Below are positions 25,085 to 33,854 of a stretch of 57,016 nucleotides of DNA, in pieces (within the stretch, counting starts at the first letter, position 1; each line of letters opens with the position of its first letter). The translations under genes were made by a program, and so were the position numbers. The DNA is from Armatimonas sp043757465 (GTDB taxonomy: Bacteria; Armatimonadota; Armatimonadia; Armatimonadales; Armatimonadaceae), in NCBI RefSeq assembly GCF_043757465.1, contig NZ_JAYVPL010000106.1, forward strand, positions 1 through 57,016, given 5' to 3'. The notes under the pieces are model-generated. The model had not been told where the DNA came from. It ran no database searches and saw only the letters and a program-made list of their open reading frames with translations.

Positions 25085-26110
25085 TTAGCGCTGGACACGG
25101 CCCGAGCCGTCGCCTTTGAGCAGAGTCTCTACCTCGGCCAGCTTGATGTAGCTGAAATCGCCTACAATTGAGTGTTTGAGGCAGCTTGCGGCGATGGCGA
25201 ACTCGATGGTGTCTTGTGCGGATTTTCCGTTCACTAGTGAGTAGATCAGCCCCGCCGCGAAGGAGTCGCCGCCGCCGACGCGGTCCACGATGTCAATATC
25301 ATAGTGCTGGGAGAAGTGGGCGTTTTCCTTGGTGTAGAGCATCCCAGACCAGCCGTTGCGGCTCGCACTGTAGGACTCACGGAGCGTGATCGCGACACCT
25401 TTTAAGTTTGGGAAGCGCTCGACAAGCTTCTGCGCCACTTCGATGTAGCCGTCGTGTGAGAGCGCACCGCTCGTGAGATTGGAGTCAGCCGCCTTGATCC
25501 CAAAGACCGTCTCAGCGTCCTCTTCGTTGGCGATGCACCAGTCCACGTAGGGCATCAGTGCGCCCATGACTTGCCCGGCTTTCGCGCTACTCCAGAGCTT
25601 CTTGCGGTAGTTGAGATCGCAGCTCACCGAGATCCCTTTGGCCTGCGCTGCCTTCGCACCTGCAATCGCTGCCGCCGCCGCGCTGTCCGAGAGGGCGGGG
25701 GTAATTCCCGTGGTGTGAAACGCCGTCGCGCCCTCAAATATCTCGTCCCAGTTCAGCTCCTCAGGAGAAATCTCAGCAATGGCGCTATTGGCTCTGTCGT
25801 AGAGCACGGTCGAGGCCCGCTGCGACGCGCCTTTCTCGACAAAATAAACCCCCATGCGCTCACCACCCCGCAGAATCTTGGTCGTGTCTACGCCCAGGCC
25901 GCGCACTTGGTTGATAAAACCTTGCGCCACATCGTTCTTGGGCAGCCGCGTCACAAAACGCGCGTCGAGGCCAAGCTGGGCCAGGGAGACGGCGACATTG
26001 ATTTCCGCGCCGCCGAAAGTCAGCTCAAGGGAGGTAGCCTGGAGCAGGCGCAGATAACCAGGGGGGCAGAGGCGAAGCATGACTTCACCGAAAGTTACTA
26101 CTCGTTGCAT
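25085..26110 (-). CDS. kdgK: PfkB-family sugar kinase, probably 2-dehydro-3-deoxygluconokinase
   Basis: 341 residues. The N-terminal FGEVMLRLCPPG and the FGGAEINVAVSLAQLG sugar-binding region are typical of KDG kinases. The C-terminal ATP-binding and catalytic-base motif DRVGGGDSFAAGLIYSL is near 265. It phosphorylates KDG to KDPG in uronate and pectin breakdown. The partner aldolase is not in the window, so the exact substrate is inferred from similarity. A TACAAT box 6 nt before the ATG gives a very short leader. Confidence 0.82.
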   Translation of the reverse strand: MQRVVTFGEVMLRLCPPGYLRLLQATSLELTFGGAEINVAVSLAQLGLDARFVTRLPKNDVAQGFINQVRGLGVDTTKILRGGERMGVYFVEKGASQRASTVLYDRANSAIAEISPEELNWDEIFEGATAFHTTGITPALSDSAAAAAIAGAKAAQAKGISVSCDLNYRKKLWSSAKAGQVMGALMPYVDWCIANEEDAETVFGIKAADSNLTSGALSHDGYIEVAQKLVERFPNLKGVAITLRESYSASRNGWSGMLYTKENAHFSQHYDIDIVDRVGGGDSFAAGLIYSLVNGKSAQDTIEFAIAASCLKHSIVGDFSYIKLAEVETLLKGDGSGRVQR

Positions 26111-26116
26111 GGGGTT

Positions 26117-26122
26117 ATTGTA
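26117..26122 (-). promoter_or_regulatory. -10 box (TACAAT) of the sugar kinase gene
   Basis: 6 nt before the ATG at 26110. A further TATAGT just upstream is an alternative. Confidence 0.45.
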
Positions 26123-26177
26123 CTATAATCCCGGAGGTTTTCTGGGCTGAGAGCGAGAGCTTGATCTCCAAACGCGC

Positions 26178-26183
26178 TATAAT
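26178..26183 (+). promoter_or_regulatory. -10 box (TATAAT) of the methyltransferase gene
   Basis: Perfect consensus, 11 nt before the ATG at 26195. Confidence 0.5.
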
Positions 26184-26194
26184 AGCCCCTGAGT

Positions 26195-26893
26195 ATGAAC
26201 GACTGGAAGAAATTTTTCGAGGCCATCGGGCCGGAGCGCTACTTAACCGAAGGCTTCACACAGCACACGCTAGCCGAAGTGGATTTTGTTTTAGATGTCT
26301 GTGAGTTGGCATCTGGAGGGCGAGTGCTAGACATGGGCTGTGGCCCAGGGCGGCACGCGCTGGAGCTGGCACGGCGTGGGTTTCAGGTGACGGGGGTGGA
26401 CTTCACCGAGAAGTTTATCCAGTTCGCGCTGGAGGGAGCTGCGGCGGAGGGGCTGACGGAGCAAGCCGAGTTTGTGCTGGCCGATGCCCGAGATTTTGTC
26501 CGTCCCCTCGCCTTTGATGCGGCGGTCTGCCTCTGCGAGGGCGCGTTTGCGCTCCTACAGACCGACGAAGACAATGTGCGGGTACTACGCCATATCGCCG
26601 CGAGCCTCAAGCCGGGGGCACCGTTTCTCTTGACGACCCTCAATGGGTACCGGACGATTCGGCGGGCGGGGATTGAGACGACTCTTGATCCGCTGAACAT
26701 GGTGGAAACCTGGCCCGGCGATAATTCTGGGGAGCTGCGGGGGCGGCACTATATTGTTCCTGAGCTTGTCAAGATGCACGAGGCTGCCGGTCTGAGTGTC
26801 GAGCATGTCTGGGGAGGGACGGCAGGTCACTGGGCCCGCCGCCCCTTAGACTGGGACGAGATCGAGGTTATGTTCCTCTCTCGCAAGGGGTAG
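26195..26893 (+). CDS. Class I SAM-dependent methyltransferase
   Basis: 232 residues. Motif I VLDMGCGPGRHALELARRGF (near 46-66) binds SAM and is followed by VTGVDFTEKFI (acidic ribose-binding residue). The motif near 108 is AFDAAVCLCEGAFALL. It resembles small-molecule methyltransferases of the Methyltransf_25/11 type; the substrate is unknown. It is divergent from the kinase gene, with 84 nt between. Confidence 0.88.
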   Translation: MNDWKKFFEAIGPERYLTEGFTQHTLAEVDFVLDVCELASGGRVLDMGCGPGRHALELARRGFQVTGVDFTEKFIQFALEGAAAEGLTEQAEFVLADARDFVRPLAFDAAVCLCEGAFALLQTDEDNVRVLRHIAASLKPGAPFLLTTLNGYRTIRRAGIETTLDPLNMVETWPGDNSGELRGRHYIVPELVKMHEAAGLSVEHVWGGTAGHWARRPLDWDEIEVMFLSRKG

Positions 26894-26910
26894 CCCTCGC
26901 CAAAGGAATT

Positions 26911-27030
26911 TTTCAAAGGAGGGAACAATTGCCTAAGCTCAAGCGTACTAATGACTAGCGCATGTCCTCCTTTTAACTGTCCATCGGACGTGATGGAAAC
27001 CCGACTCCTTTTTCAAGAGCCGGGTTTATT
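26911..27030 (+). ncRNA. Candidate structured RNA ending in a terminator, containing a 23S-3'-end-like stretch
   Basis: AAAGGAGGG (26915-26923) can pair with CCTCCTTTT (26966-26974). The enclosed stretch near 26936-26957 contains TACTAATGA in a context recalling the 3' end of 23S rRNA (compare the E. coli GAGCTAACCGGTACTAATGA). It is followed by CCATC..GATGG (26981-26996) and a terminator: AAACCCG/CGGGTTT with an inner CTC/GAG, then ATTTTT (26997-27033). The terminator loop carries a second CTCCTTTTT, which could compete for AAAGGAGG. It may be an rRNA-end relic, a small RNA or a leader. The rest of the 26894-27176 gap holds no gene. Confidence 0.35.
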
Positions 27031-27033
27031 TTT
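26997..27033 (+). terminator. Intrinsic terminator downstream of the methyltransferase gene
   Basis: 7-bp outer stem AAACCCG/CGGGTTT plus inner CTC/GAG, 9-nt loop, then ATTTTT. Confidence 0.7.
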
Positions 27034-27176
27034 GCCTGACTGGTATTTGTCAAATAATGCGAAGAAATATTAAAATCTTGGAACAAATAGGAAAGAGTGG
27101 TGTTAGAAGAGGCAAGTGAGCAGGAGCGCGCCCTCCTCACAGGATCTCAAACCCAATTCCAAGGACAACTGTTCCC

Positions 27177-27671
27177 ATGAAAAAGTATTTTGTACTCGCA
27201 GCGCTTGCGCTGGCTGCTTTCTCGCCGATTCGCCCTGCATTTGCACAGGACAAGACCATTGTTGAGATCGCTGCGGGCAACGCGGATTTCTCGACCCTCG
27301 TTTCTCTTGTCAAGGCTGCTGGCCTTGCGGAGACACTGAGCGGCGAAGGCCCCTTCACCGTCTTTGCACCGACCAATGCGGCGTTCGCTAAAGTTCCAAA
27401 GACCGTCCTAGATAAGCTGGGCAAGAACCCTGCTGCACTGAAGGCTGTTCTGACCTACCACGTGGTGGCAGGCAAGGTGATGGCGGCGGATGTCGTCAAG
27501 CTCAAGAGTGGCACCAAGGTCAAGACCGTCAATGGCGCTTCGATCACTGTGGGCACGAAGCATGGTGTGATGGTGGACAAGGCCAAAGTGGTCAAGACTG
27601 ACATTGTTGGCAGCAACGGCGTCATCCATGTGATTGACAGCGTGATCCTGCCCAAGGGCCTCAAGCTCTAA
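27177..27671 (+). CDS. Fasciclin (FAS1) domain secreted protein
   Basis: 164 residues with a signal peptide (1-24, ending AFAQ). One FAS1 domain fills the rest: FSTLVSLVKAAGLAETLSGEGPFTVFAPTNAAF (H1 region, described by its ends), LKAVLTYHVVAGKVM (the YH motif near 99) and SNGVIHVIDSVILPKGLKL (H2 region). These proteins mediate cell-surface adhesion or matrix contact. It is monocistronic, with its own terminator. Confidence 0.95.
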   Translation: MKKYFVLAALALAAFSPIRPAFAQDKTIVEIAAGNADFSTLVSLVKAAGLAETLSGEGPFTVFAPTNAAFAKVPKTVLDKLGKNPAALKAVLTYHVVAGKVMAADVVKLKSGTKVKTVNGASITVGTKHGVMVDKAKVVKTDIVGSNGVIHVIDSVILPKGLKL

Positions 27672-27684
27672 CCCTCTTCCCATG

Positions 27685-27717
27685 CCCCTCTCCCGATAAC
27701 GGGAGAGGGGTTTTGTT
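27685..27717 (+). terminator. Intrinsic terminator of the FAS1 gene
   Basis: Perfect 11-bp stem CCCCTCTCCCG/CGGGAGAGGGG, 4-nt loop, then TTTTGTTTTTT. Confidence 0.93.
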
Positions 27718-27865
27718 TTTTATTTTCCTGTATAATGGCCTTGGCGCATGTCCACGCCTCCCCCCTCCCTTGGGAAAGTACTTTTCGTGCAGGACTATTC
27801 ACTTCCATCAAACCTAAGAGGGTTTTAGCGCGTGGAGCCTTCTTTCTGCCAAGGCAATCAAAACA

Positions 27866-28426
27866 ATGTCGAAAAAGCTCGTCTCTGCCCTCTTTGCACA
27901 GCTACACCCGGGGGAGCTGGCCCTGCTGGGCTCGCGCCGTGGGCAGGGCAAGACGCGCCTGAGCATTGAGCTGGCCATCCAGATAATGCGGCGCGGCGGC
28001 CACGCGGCATTTTTTACCTTAGACTTTACCCCGACGGATGTCGCGGATTGTTTTAAGGCTCTGGGTGAGGATTTAAACGAATTTGCGGATAGGTTTCTTT
28101 TGGATGACTCCGATCAGATCTGTGCGGACTACATCCTCTCTAGGCTTGCCTCGGCACCTGCCAGTACTTTAGTGGTGATTGACTACCTTCAGTTACTGGA
28201 TCAGAAGCGTGAGAATCCTGAGCTGACGCACCAAGTTCAGCAGCTCCGAAGTTTCGCCCGCGAGCGTCAGGTGATCGTTCTCTGCCTTTCTCAGATTAAG
28301 AGAAGCTACGATCCCGCGAGTAGGCCCTGCCCCGAAGTGAACGACATCCGTTTGCCAAACCCTCTGGATCTTAGTCTGTTTGACAAGCTGTGCTTCCTCA
28401 ACCAAGACACGATGCAGATCGCCTAA
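27866..28426 (+). CDS. Small RecA/DnaB-like P-loop ATPase
   Basis: 186 residues, far shorter than DnaB (about 450). It has Walker A GSRRGQGKT (near 22-30), the FFTLDFTPTDV segment matching the DnaB motif 1a region, Walker B TLVVIDYLQLLD (near 102) and a DnaB-like VIVLCLSQIKR sensor (near 136). The N-terminal primase-interaction domain and C-terminal hexamer parts are absent. It could be a stand-alone regulator, a DNA-repair ATPase or a domesticated helicase fragment. The reading frame and codon use are intact. A strong terminator follows. The 195-nt region upstream has no other gene. Confidence 0.72.
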   Translation: MSKKLVSALFAQLHPGELALLGSRRGQGKTRLSIELAIQIMRRGGHAAFFTLDFTPTDVADCFKALGEDLNEFADRFLLDDSDQICADYILSRLASAPASTLVVIDYLQLLDQKRENPELTHQVQQLRSFARERQVIVLCLSQIKRSYDPASRPCPEVNDIRLPNPLDLSLFDKLCFLNQDTMQIA

Positions 28427-28437
28427 ATCGGAAAAAT

Positions 28438-28467
28438 GGCCCAGGGTGATGCGCCCTGGGCCGTTTT
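28438..28467. terminator. Bidirectional intrinsic terminator
   Basis: GGCCCAGGG/CCCTGGGCC, 7-nt loop, flanked by AAAAAT on the left and GTTTTTG on the right. It serves both the P-loop ATPase gene and the convergent protease gene. Confidence 0.88.
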
Positions 28468-28470
28468 TGT

Positions 28471-31400
28471 TTATTTCTTGAGAAGCGAGATTGCTTTCTC
28501 TAGCTGCGGATCTTTGCCCGCGAAGTAGTCGGGAGTGCTCCACGGGACAAAATAGTCAGGCTTCTCACCGATGTTTTCCAGTGGCGTGCCATCGGTGCGC
28601 CACACGCCCTGGAAGGGCATACGAGCGCCCGTGCCATCCACGAGCGAGAGGCCAAAAGTCCAGATGACGTAGCCCGGTGTCGGCTCCCCGACGAGCTTGG
28701 CGAGGCCGGTGGCGCGCATGCCGTAGGGGAACATCTCCGCATTGGAAAAAGACGAGTCACCCATGAGCACGGCAATCGGCTTGTTCCAGGGCTGGCGGCC
28801 CTCCAGAATCGGAGCAGGAACCACATAGCCACCGCGCGGGGAGTTGGTGGCGTAGGGCTTGAAGCGCAGCCAAGAGATCAGGGTGTCGCCGATATTGCCC
28901 CCGCCGTTCTCCCGCACATCAATGATCATCGCGTCTTTGCCCTCGGCATACTCGTAGAACTCACGGACAAAAGTGTCACGGTTGGGGCCACCCATTCCAG
29001 AGATATGGACATAGCCGACCTTGCCGCCTGAGCCCTGCTCGACTTGCTTGGTGCGTGCCTCGATCCGATTCCGGTAGTGTAGATCGCCCCACTCGCCGCC
29101 ACTCACGGCTTTGTAGGTCACGGTGCGGGCTCCCTCGCGGCCCGGCTTGTCGTTCACGAGAAGCGTGAAGTCACGCTCACCTTTGTCGTTGAGCACTTTG
29201 TAGAGATTCTCATCGAGCGTGACATCTTCACCGTCCACCGCGACAATATACTCACCGGGCTTGATACGCGTTTTTTCATAGCTGCCCGGGGTGCGCTTGG
29301 GGATTTCTTTTACACGGATGCCGGGGCCGACATAGCCATAGTCAAAATACACACCCAGCGACGCCGTATTCGGCCCCGTAATGCTGCCGGGTGCGGGACT
29401 CACTTCCGAGTGGCTGGATTCTAGCTCGCCGAGCAGTAGGTTTCCGAGGTTAGACATCTCCTCGCGCGTGCCAACTCCGTCTAGCATCGGTTCGTAGAGG
29501 GCTTTGAGGGCGGCAAAGTCACGACCATGGAAGTTCGGATCATAGAAGCGCGTGTTGTAGCTACGCCAGAGCTGTGTGAAGGCGGCCTGACGTTGTGCGC
29601 GAAGATTCTGGGTGTAGGTGGCACTGAAGCCCACCAAATTGGGCTGCGCACCCGGAACACGTGTCTTAAAAGTGAAGAGCTGGCCGCTTCGATTCAAGTA
29701 AGCCGTATCGCCTGCCGTATTCAGGCGCAGGTTGCCGATTCCCCCCGTAGACGTGAGCTGGCGAACCTCTTTGCCATCATACGATGCCGACCAGAGATTG
29801 CCGCTGGAGATAAAATAGAGTGTTCCGTCCGAGTCCGTCATCTGTAGGCTCGCATCCGGGTTCTGGCCGCTGAGCTTGCGCAGCCGATAGTGGATATCCT
29901 CAAAGTCAATGGTCACCTGCACAGGATCGCCGGACTTGATATACTTCAGCTCCAGCTCCGCGCCACGGGCCTCCTCACGAGTGAGTGGGACAACCCACAG
30001 GCCACCGCTGCCATCGCGATCGCTGGAAAAGTAAAGAAAGCGCCCGTCAGCAGACCAGGTGGGCTCGCCGTGAAACGCATTGAGCCGCGTGATATTCACG
30101 GGAGCAGTGCTGGCATCGGCCTTCGTGATGTAGAGATTTGTCCCCCCCGACTCGCGGCCTCGGCGCGTGAAGGCCAGCCAGCGCATGTCAGGTGACCAGG
30201 CGAAGCTTCCCTGATTGTCGCCCGCAATCGCAAGAAGCCGCTTGGGTGGCGCGGAGAGATCGGCGGGGCAGGTGTAGAATCCCGCGCCCTCCTCTTCCTT
30301 GCCCAGCACCTGGAACGCCAGTAGCTTCCCATCGGGAGAGAGGAACGGGCCTTTTGCATCCAGCTTGCCCAGCCAGACCCGCTTAATCGCCTTGGTCGCG
30401 ACCTCGATGGCAAAGACACGTTCATTGCCGTTGCGGTCCGAGACAAAGAAGAGCGTCTTGCCGTCTTTGCTCCAGTTAAAGTCGTGGTCGGTGCCGGGGT
30501 ACTCCGTCAGGCGCGTCGCTTGATCGGCGTTGCGGCTCTTTGCTTTATCCACGGGGATCGTCCAGAGCTCATCACGCAGCAGAAATGCAAACGTCTTGCC
30601 ATCGGGGCTGATCTCCGCCTCCGTCACTTCGGCATTGCTGATCACGGCGCGCTGCTCGGTGTTGCTCTTATCATCGCCGCCACAGAGCAGCGTGACTTTG
30701 ACGGCCTCTTTCGTACCGGCTCTCAGTACATACAGATCGGTGCCGTGCTCAAAGGCAATATCGCCGGACTTGCGCGCCACACTGGGAAAGCGCACGGCAC
30801 TCCCGACAAACTGTGTGAGCTGCTTGGGCTTGCCGCCCTCACTGGGAAACACCCAGAGATTGGGTGTGCGCTTGGCATTGTCTTCGAGCTTGGGCGGTGT
30901 CTTTCCCATCAGCGTCACGCTCGGGCTTTCCTCGCCGTAGGTCACACAGACAATGCCCTTGCCATCGGGGAGAAAACGTGGGTAGAGATGCTGACGGCCA
31001 TCATCGGCGAGAGGGACATTCTTGCCGGTCTTCGTGTCCAGGGTCCAGAGCTGCGCCGCGCCGGAGCCATTGTAGCGTGGGCGCGTCCAGGGAAAACCAT
31101 TGCGCTCGTAGGCGAGTTTACTGCCATCAGGTGAGAAAACCGGGCGGTTGATGCTTTTGAAATCCTCGGCGAGCTTGGTGAAGCGCCGCGTCGCCAGATC
31201 CAACGAGAAGATACTGTCGTGAGGCGTATCGCGCTGGCTCACAAACAGTAGGCTCTTGCCGTCCGGCGACCAATCGCTAGGCACTTCACGTCCGCCCGCG
31301 AGGGTTAGCTGACGCGGCGTCCCGCCCTCCGTGGGCACGACCCAGATATCGGGTGAGCCGGTGCGATTACTCTGAAACGCGATCCACTTACCATCGGGCG

Positions 31401-31632
31401 AGAACACGGGGTAGGCATCGTACTCCGCGTGTGTGGTCACCTGGTAGGCCCGTCCGCCACTCGTCGCCGAGACCCAGATATCGCCGCGCCACACAAAAGC
31501 GAGCTTGGAGCCATCGGGTGAGAGCGCTGGCATCCGTGCGCCCACCACCGGTTTTTCCTCAGGAGGGGGGAGCTGAGCGAGCGCGATGGTGCAGGGCGCA
31601 AAGCAGAGAGCAAGAAAGAGCATCTTTTGCAT
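28471..31632 (-). CDS. Tricorn-like S41 protease with PD40 propellers and PDZ domain
   Basis: 1053 residues with a signal peptide (1-19), so periplasmic or secreted. Many PD40 blades run from about 30 to 650 (for example ALSPDGSKLAFVWRGD, VFSPDGKWIAFQSNRTG, FSPDGSKLAYERNG), forming two propellers as in archaeal tricorn. Next come a helical core domain and a PDZ domain near 770-860 (KPGEYIVAVDGEDV). The C-terminal S41 protease domain has MIIDVRENGGGNIGD and the nucleophile Ser in GDSSFSNAEMFPYGMRA. It is a probable peptide-degrading complex. Its gene is monocistronic, with TATACT 7 nt before the ATG. Confidence 0.93.
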   Translation of the reverse strand: MQKMLFLALCFAPCTIALAQLPPPEEKPVVGARMPALSPDGSKLAFVWRGDIWVSATSGGRAYQVTTHAEYDAYPVFSPDGKWIAFQSNRTGSPDIWVVPTEGGTPRQLTLAGGREVPSDWSPDGKSLLFVSQRDTPHDSIFSLDLATRRFTKLAEDFKSINRPVFSPDGSKLAYERNGFPWTRPRYNGSGAAQLWTLDTKTGKNVPLADDGRQHLYPRFLPDGKGIVCVTYGEESPSVTLMGKTPPKLEDNAKRTPNLWVFPSEGGKPKQLTQFVGSAVRFPSVARKSGDIAFEHGTDLYVLRAGTKEAVKVTLLCGGDDKSNTEQRAVISNAEVTEAEISPDGKTFAFLLRDELWTIPVDKAKSRNADQATRLTEYPGTDHDFNWSKDGKTLFFVSDRNGNERVFAIEVATKAIKRVWLGKLDAKGPFLSPDGKLLAFQVLGKEEEGAGFYTCPADLSAPPKRLLAIAGDNQGSFAWSPDMRWLAFTRRGRESGGTNLYITKADASTAPVNITRLNAFHGEPTWSADGRFLYFSSDRDGSGGLWVVPLTREEARGAELELKYIKSGDPVQVTIDFEDIHYRLRKLSGQNPDASLQMTDSDGTLYFISSGNLWSASYDGKEVRQLTSTGGIGNLRLNTAGDTAYLNRSGQLFTFKTRVPGAQPNLVGFSATYTQNLRAQRQAAFTQLWRSYNTRFYDPNFHGRDFAALKALYEPMLDGVGTREEMSNLGNLLLGELESSHSEVSPAPGSITGPNTASLGVYFDYGYVGPGIRVKEIPKRTPGSYEKTRIKPGEYIVAVDGEDVTLDENLYKVLNDKGERDFTLLVNDKPGREGARTVTYKAVSGGEWGDLHYRNRIEARTKQVEQGSGGKVGYVHISGMGGPNRDTFVREFYEYAEGKDAMIIDVRENGGGNIGDTLISWLRFKPYATNSPRGGYVVPAPILEGRQPWNKPIAVLMGDSSFSNAEMFPYGMRATGLAKLVGEPTPGYVIWTFGLSLVDGTGARMPFQGVWRTDGTPLENIGEKPDYFVPWSTPDYFAGKDPQLEKAISLLKK

Positions 31633-31639
31633 GGAAAGA

Positions 31640-31645
31640 AGTATA
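31640..31645 (-). promoter_or_regulatory. -10 box (TATACT) of the tricorn-like protease gene
   Basis: 7 nt before the ATG at 31632; no SD between. Confidence 0.5.
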
Positions 31646-31723
31646 CCCTCACAGAGAAACCTCCAAATGCCGCGCTCGCTGGCGCGAGGTGGCTACCGAG
31701 GACGGGGAGAGGCAGATCTAGGC

Positions 31724-32695
31724 TCAAACCTGCCCGAAAGGCTCTTTGGCTGCCGACTTGGCGACTTGCCGAAGCAGTGTCGCGAGAACTTCGGTGCGAT
31801 CTATGCCGGAGAGCGCCAGCGCGGTCTGGGTCTCGATGTAGCCGAGGGGGACGCCCATGTCCAGGCGCTCGCCACTGGTCTCGACGGCGACATAGCGCTC
31901 CTGGGAACGCAGCATCTCCTGGCTGCTGGTGAGCTGGATCTCGCCCTTTTCGCGGATATTATTGTCAATATGGTGTGCGAGGCAGTCGAACAAGCTTGGC
32001 GGAAAGACGTGCATCCCGAAGAAACAAAGATAGTAGCCACGCTTTACACCAGGCGTCTGCAGGTGCTCGGCGGCGAAGTCAATCGAGGGTTTCTCCATGA
32101 TCTGCTCGACATCGTAGATCGGCGGATCGCCCTGTCCGAGACGGGTGCCCTTGACCGTGCCAAAAAGATGCAGGTGATCGTCGGGAGTCTGCTGGACCGC
32201 GGAGACGGCGCACTTGGTGACGGCGTAGGTGTCCATGACTTGCTGGGCGCAGCGTTTTTTACTGTTGGAAATATAGACATGATCGCCGAGGAGCAGTAAA
32301 AACGGCTCGTCGCCCACGAAGCCTTTCGCTTGGTAGACGGCGTGACCGTAGCCCTCGGGAGTCGCCTGCTCGACATAGGTGATGCGCTCCTCGATCCGCC
32401 GCAGCGTGTCCGCCTGCGCCAGCGCCCACTCCTTGCCCTTGAAGATCTTGCGCTCATCGTCTCGGAGCCGCGAGAAGTGGTCTTTGAAGGGTTTGGCACC
32501 GCCGGGCGAGACAACGATGCAGATGTCCTCGATACCAGAGGCTAGACACTCCTCGATGATGATCTGGATGGTGGGCTTGGTCACACCGTCGCGGTCTACC
32601 AAGGGCAACATCTCTTTTTGAATCGAGCGGGTGGCTGGAAACTGCCGCGTCCCACGCCCCGCCGCCGTGATAACAGCCTTACGCACGATGCTCAT
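31724..32695 (-). CDS. galU: UTP-glucose-1-phosphate uridylyltransferase (GalU-like)
   Basis: 323 residues. The nucleotidyltransferase N-terminus KAVITAAGRGTRQFPATRS is the GxGxR-type phosphate-binding loop. It is followed by the lysine-containing KEMLPLVD and FLLLLGDHVY (metal-binding Asp near 122). It makes UDP-glucose for polysaccharides and glycolipids. The first residues overlap the 3' end of the upstream phosphatase gene by 17 nt, so the two are co-transcribed. Substrate is inferred from family similarity. Confidence 0.85.
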   Translation of the reverse strand: MSIVRKAVITAAGRGTRQFPATRSIQKEMLPLVDRDGVTKPTIQIIIEECLASGIEDICIVVSPGGAKPFKDHFSRLRDDERKIFKGKEWALAQADTLRRIEERITYVEQATPEGYGHAVYQAKGFVGDEPFLLLLGDHVYISNSKKRCAQQVMDTYAVTKCAVSAVQQTPDDHLHLFGTVKGTRLGQGDPPIYDVEQIMEKPSIDFAAEHLQTPGVKRGYYLCFFGMHVFPPSLFDCLAHHIDNNIREKGEIQLTSSQEMLRSQERYVAVETSGERLDMGVPLGYIETQTALALSGIDRTEVLATLLRQVAKSAAKEPFGQV

Positions 32696-33728
32696 TACCC
32701 GCCCCCTCTGCCCCCGCCACGCGGGGGAGTTCTTTTAAAAGCCCTTGTAGCGTGGGCTCGATTTGATCTTTCAGCACTTGGTTGGCATACCCACACCAGC
32801 TCACGGCGGCCTGAATGTCCAGCGGCGCGGAGAGCGCGGCTCCTGTCGCATCGGTTACAAAGACACCCGCCTCGCGAGCGATCAGCTCGGTACAGATATC
32901 ATACGGGTGGCAGACCAGCTTGGGCGGCAGACCGAGCGCGGCAAAGAACACGGGCCGCAGGTCGGCGATAAAGCGATCGTGCCCGACCATTAACTCGTAG
33001 AGCTGACCACCTGTGCACATGTATTGGTCATCGAAGACCACGGGGTTCTCACCGTCTTCCGGGGCCACAGCCAGCATGAGCTTCTCTTCCAGTGTTGCCG
33101 TGACCCCTTTGGCCGACGGGAAGAACTTGGCAAGGCTCGCAAACCCGTGCGCGAGCGACTCGGAGCGCGACGGTCGCAGCGGGGCGCTTTTCCGCTCGCC
33201 GGTCACTAAATTTTTCGTCTCCCGGTGCGCACCCTCACCCTGCACGGCCCAGAGCTGATCGGCGAGCAAAGCACGGGTCGTGGGAAGCTCCGTCATCACC
33301 GCGACTTCGATATCGGTTAAGTTGGTCTCGCGGCCTTTATTGGGGGCAATCCCCGCCAGCGCCCACGCGGAGCGCTTGTTGTACATGATGTTGCGTGTGC
33401 CGTCAATCGGGTCTACGATGAGCAGAAACTCGGCATCGGCTTCCTCCGCGCCCTCGGGGAAGACCTGCCAGCCCGCGCCCTCGATCCCCTCAGAGATCAG
33501 CACCAGCGTGGCCTCCGTGGCCCACTCGGTGCAGAAGTGGTGGAGAACCTCATCGGCGTGCGCATCTATCTCGTAGATCGTGTCGCCGCCGCGCACATCC
33601 GCGACCCCGGAAAGCGCCTCCGTGGCGGTCTCCTCCTGGGCTTTGACATCGGCCAGAAGCCGCGTCTGCATGGCATCTTGCAGCGTCCGTAGCCGCTCCA
33701 GATAGTGCTCGGGTGATTTCTTTAACAT
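32679..33728 (-). CDS. Inositol monophosphatase-family phosphatase
   Basis: 349 residues, longer than typical IMPases (about 270). Metal-binding signatures: LISEGIEG (near 76, E), LLIVDPIDGTRNIMYNKR (near 105, the DPIDGT motif) and, near the C-terminus, a weak WDIA-like YDICTELIARE. Members dephosphorylate inositol phosphate, fructose-1,6-bisphosphate or PAP. An extra proline/alanine-rich tail follows. It overlaps galU by 17 nt, suggesting a role in sugar-phosphate supply. Confidence 0.8.
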   Translation of the reverse strand: MLKKSPEHYLERLRTLQDAMQTRLLADVKAQEETATEALSGVADVRGGDTIYEIDAHADEVLHHFCTEWATEATLVLISEGIEGAGWQVFPEGAEEADAEFLLIVDPIDGTRNIMYNKRSAWALAGIAPNKGRETNLTDIEVAVMTELPTTRALLADQLWAVQGEGAHRETKNLVTGERKSAPLRPSRSESLAHGFASLAKFFPSAKGVTATLEEKLMLAVAPEDGENPVVFDDQYMCTGGQLYELMVGHDRFIADLRPVFFAALGLPPKLVCHPYDICTELIAREAGVFVTDATGAALSAPLDIQAAVSWCGYANQVLKDQIEPTLQGLLKELPRVAGAEGAGNEHRA

Positions 33729-33854
33729 ACTTTACGTATTATGGCCGCGATTGGTATTTTTGTCCAGTTCCCTTCGGAGCTCTATCCAGCAGACGAGCGA
33801 GGGCACCAGCGTATTGGGCAGGCCGATACCTTCTCTGGTTCCCGGTTTAATTTC

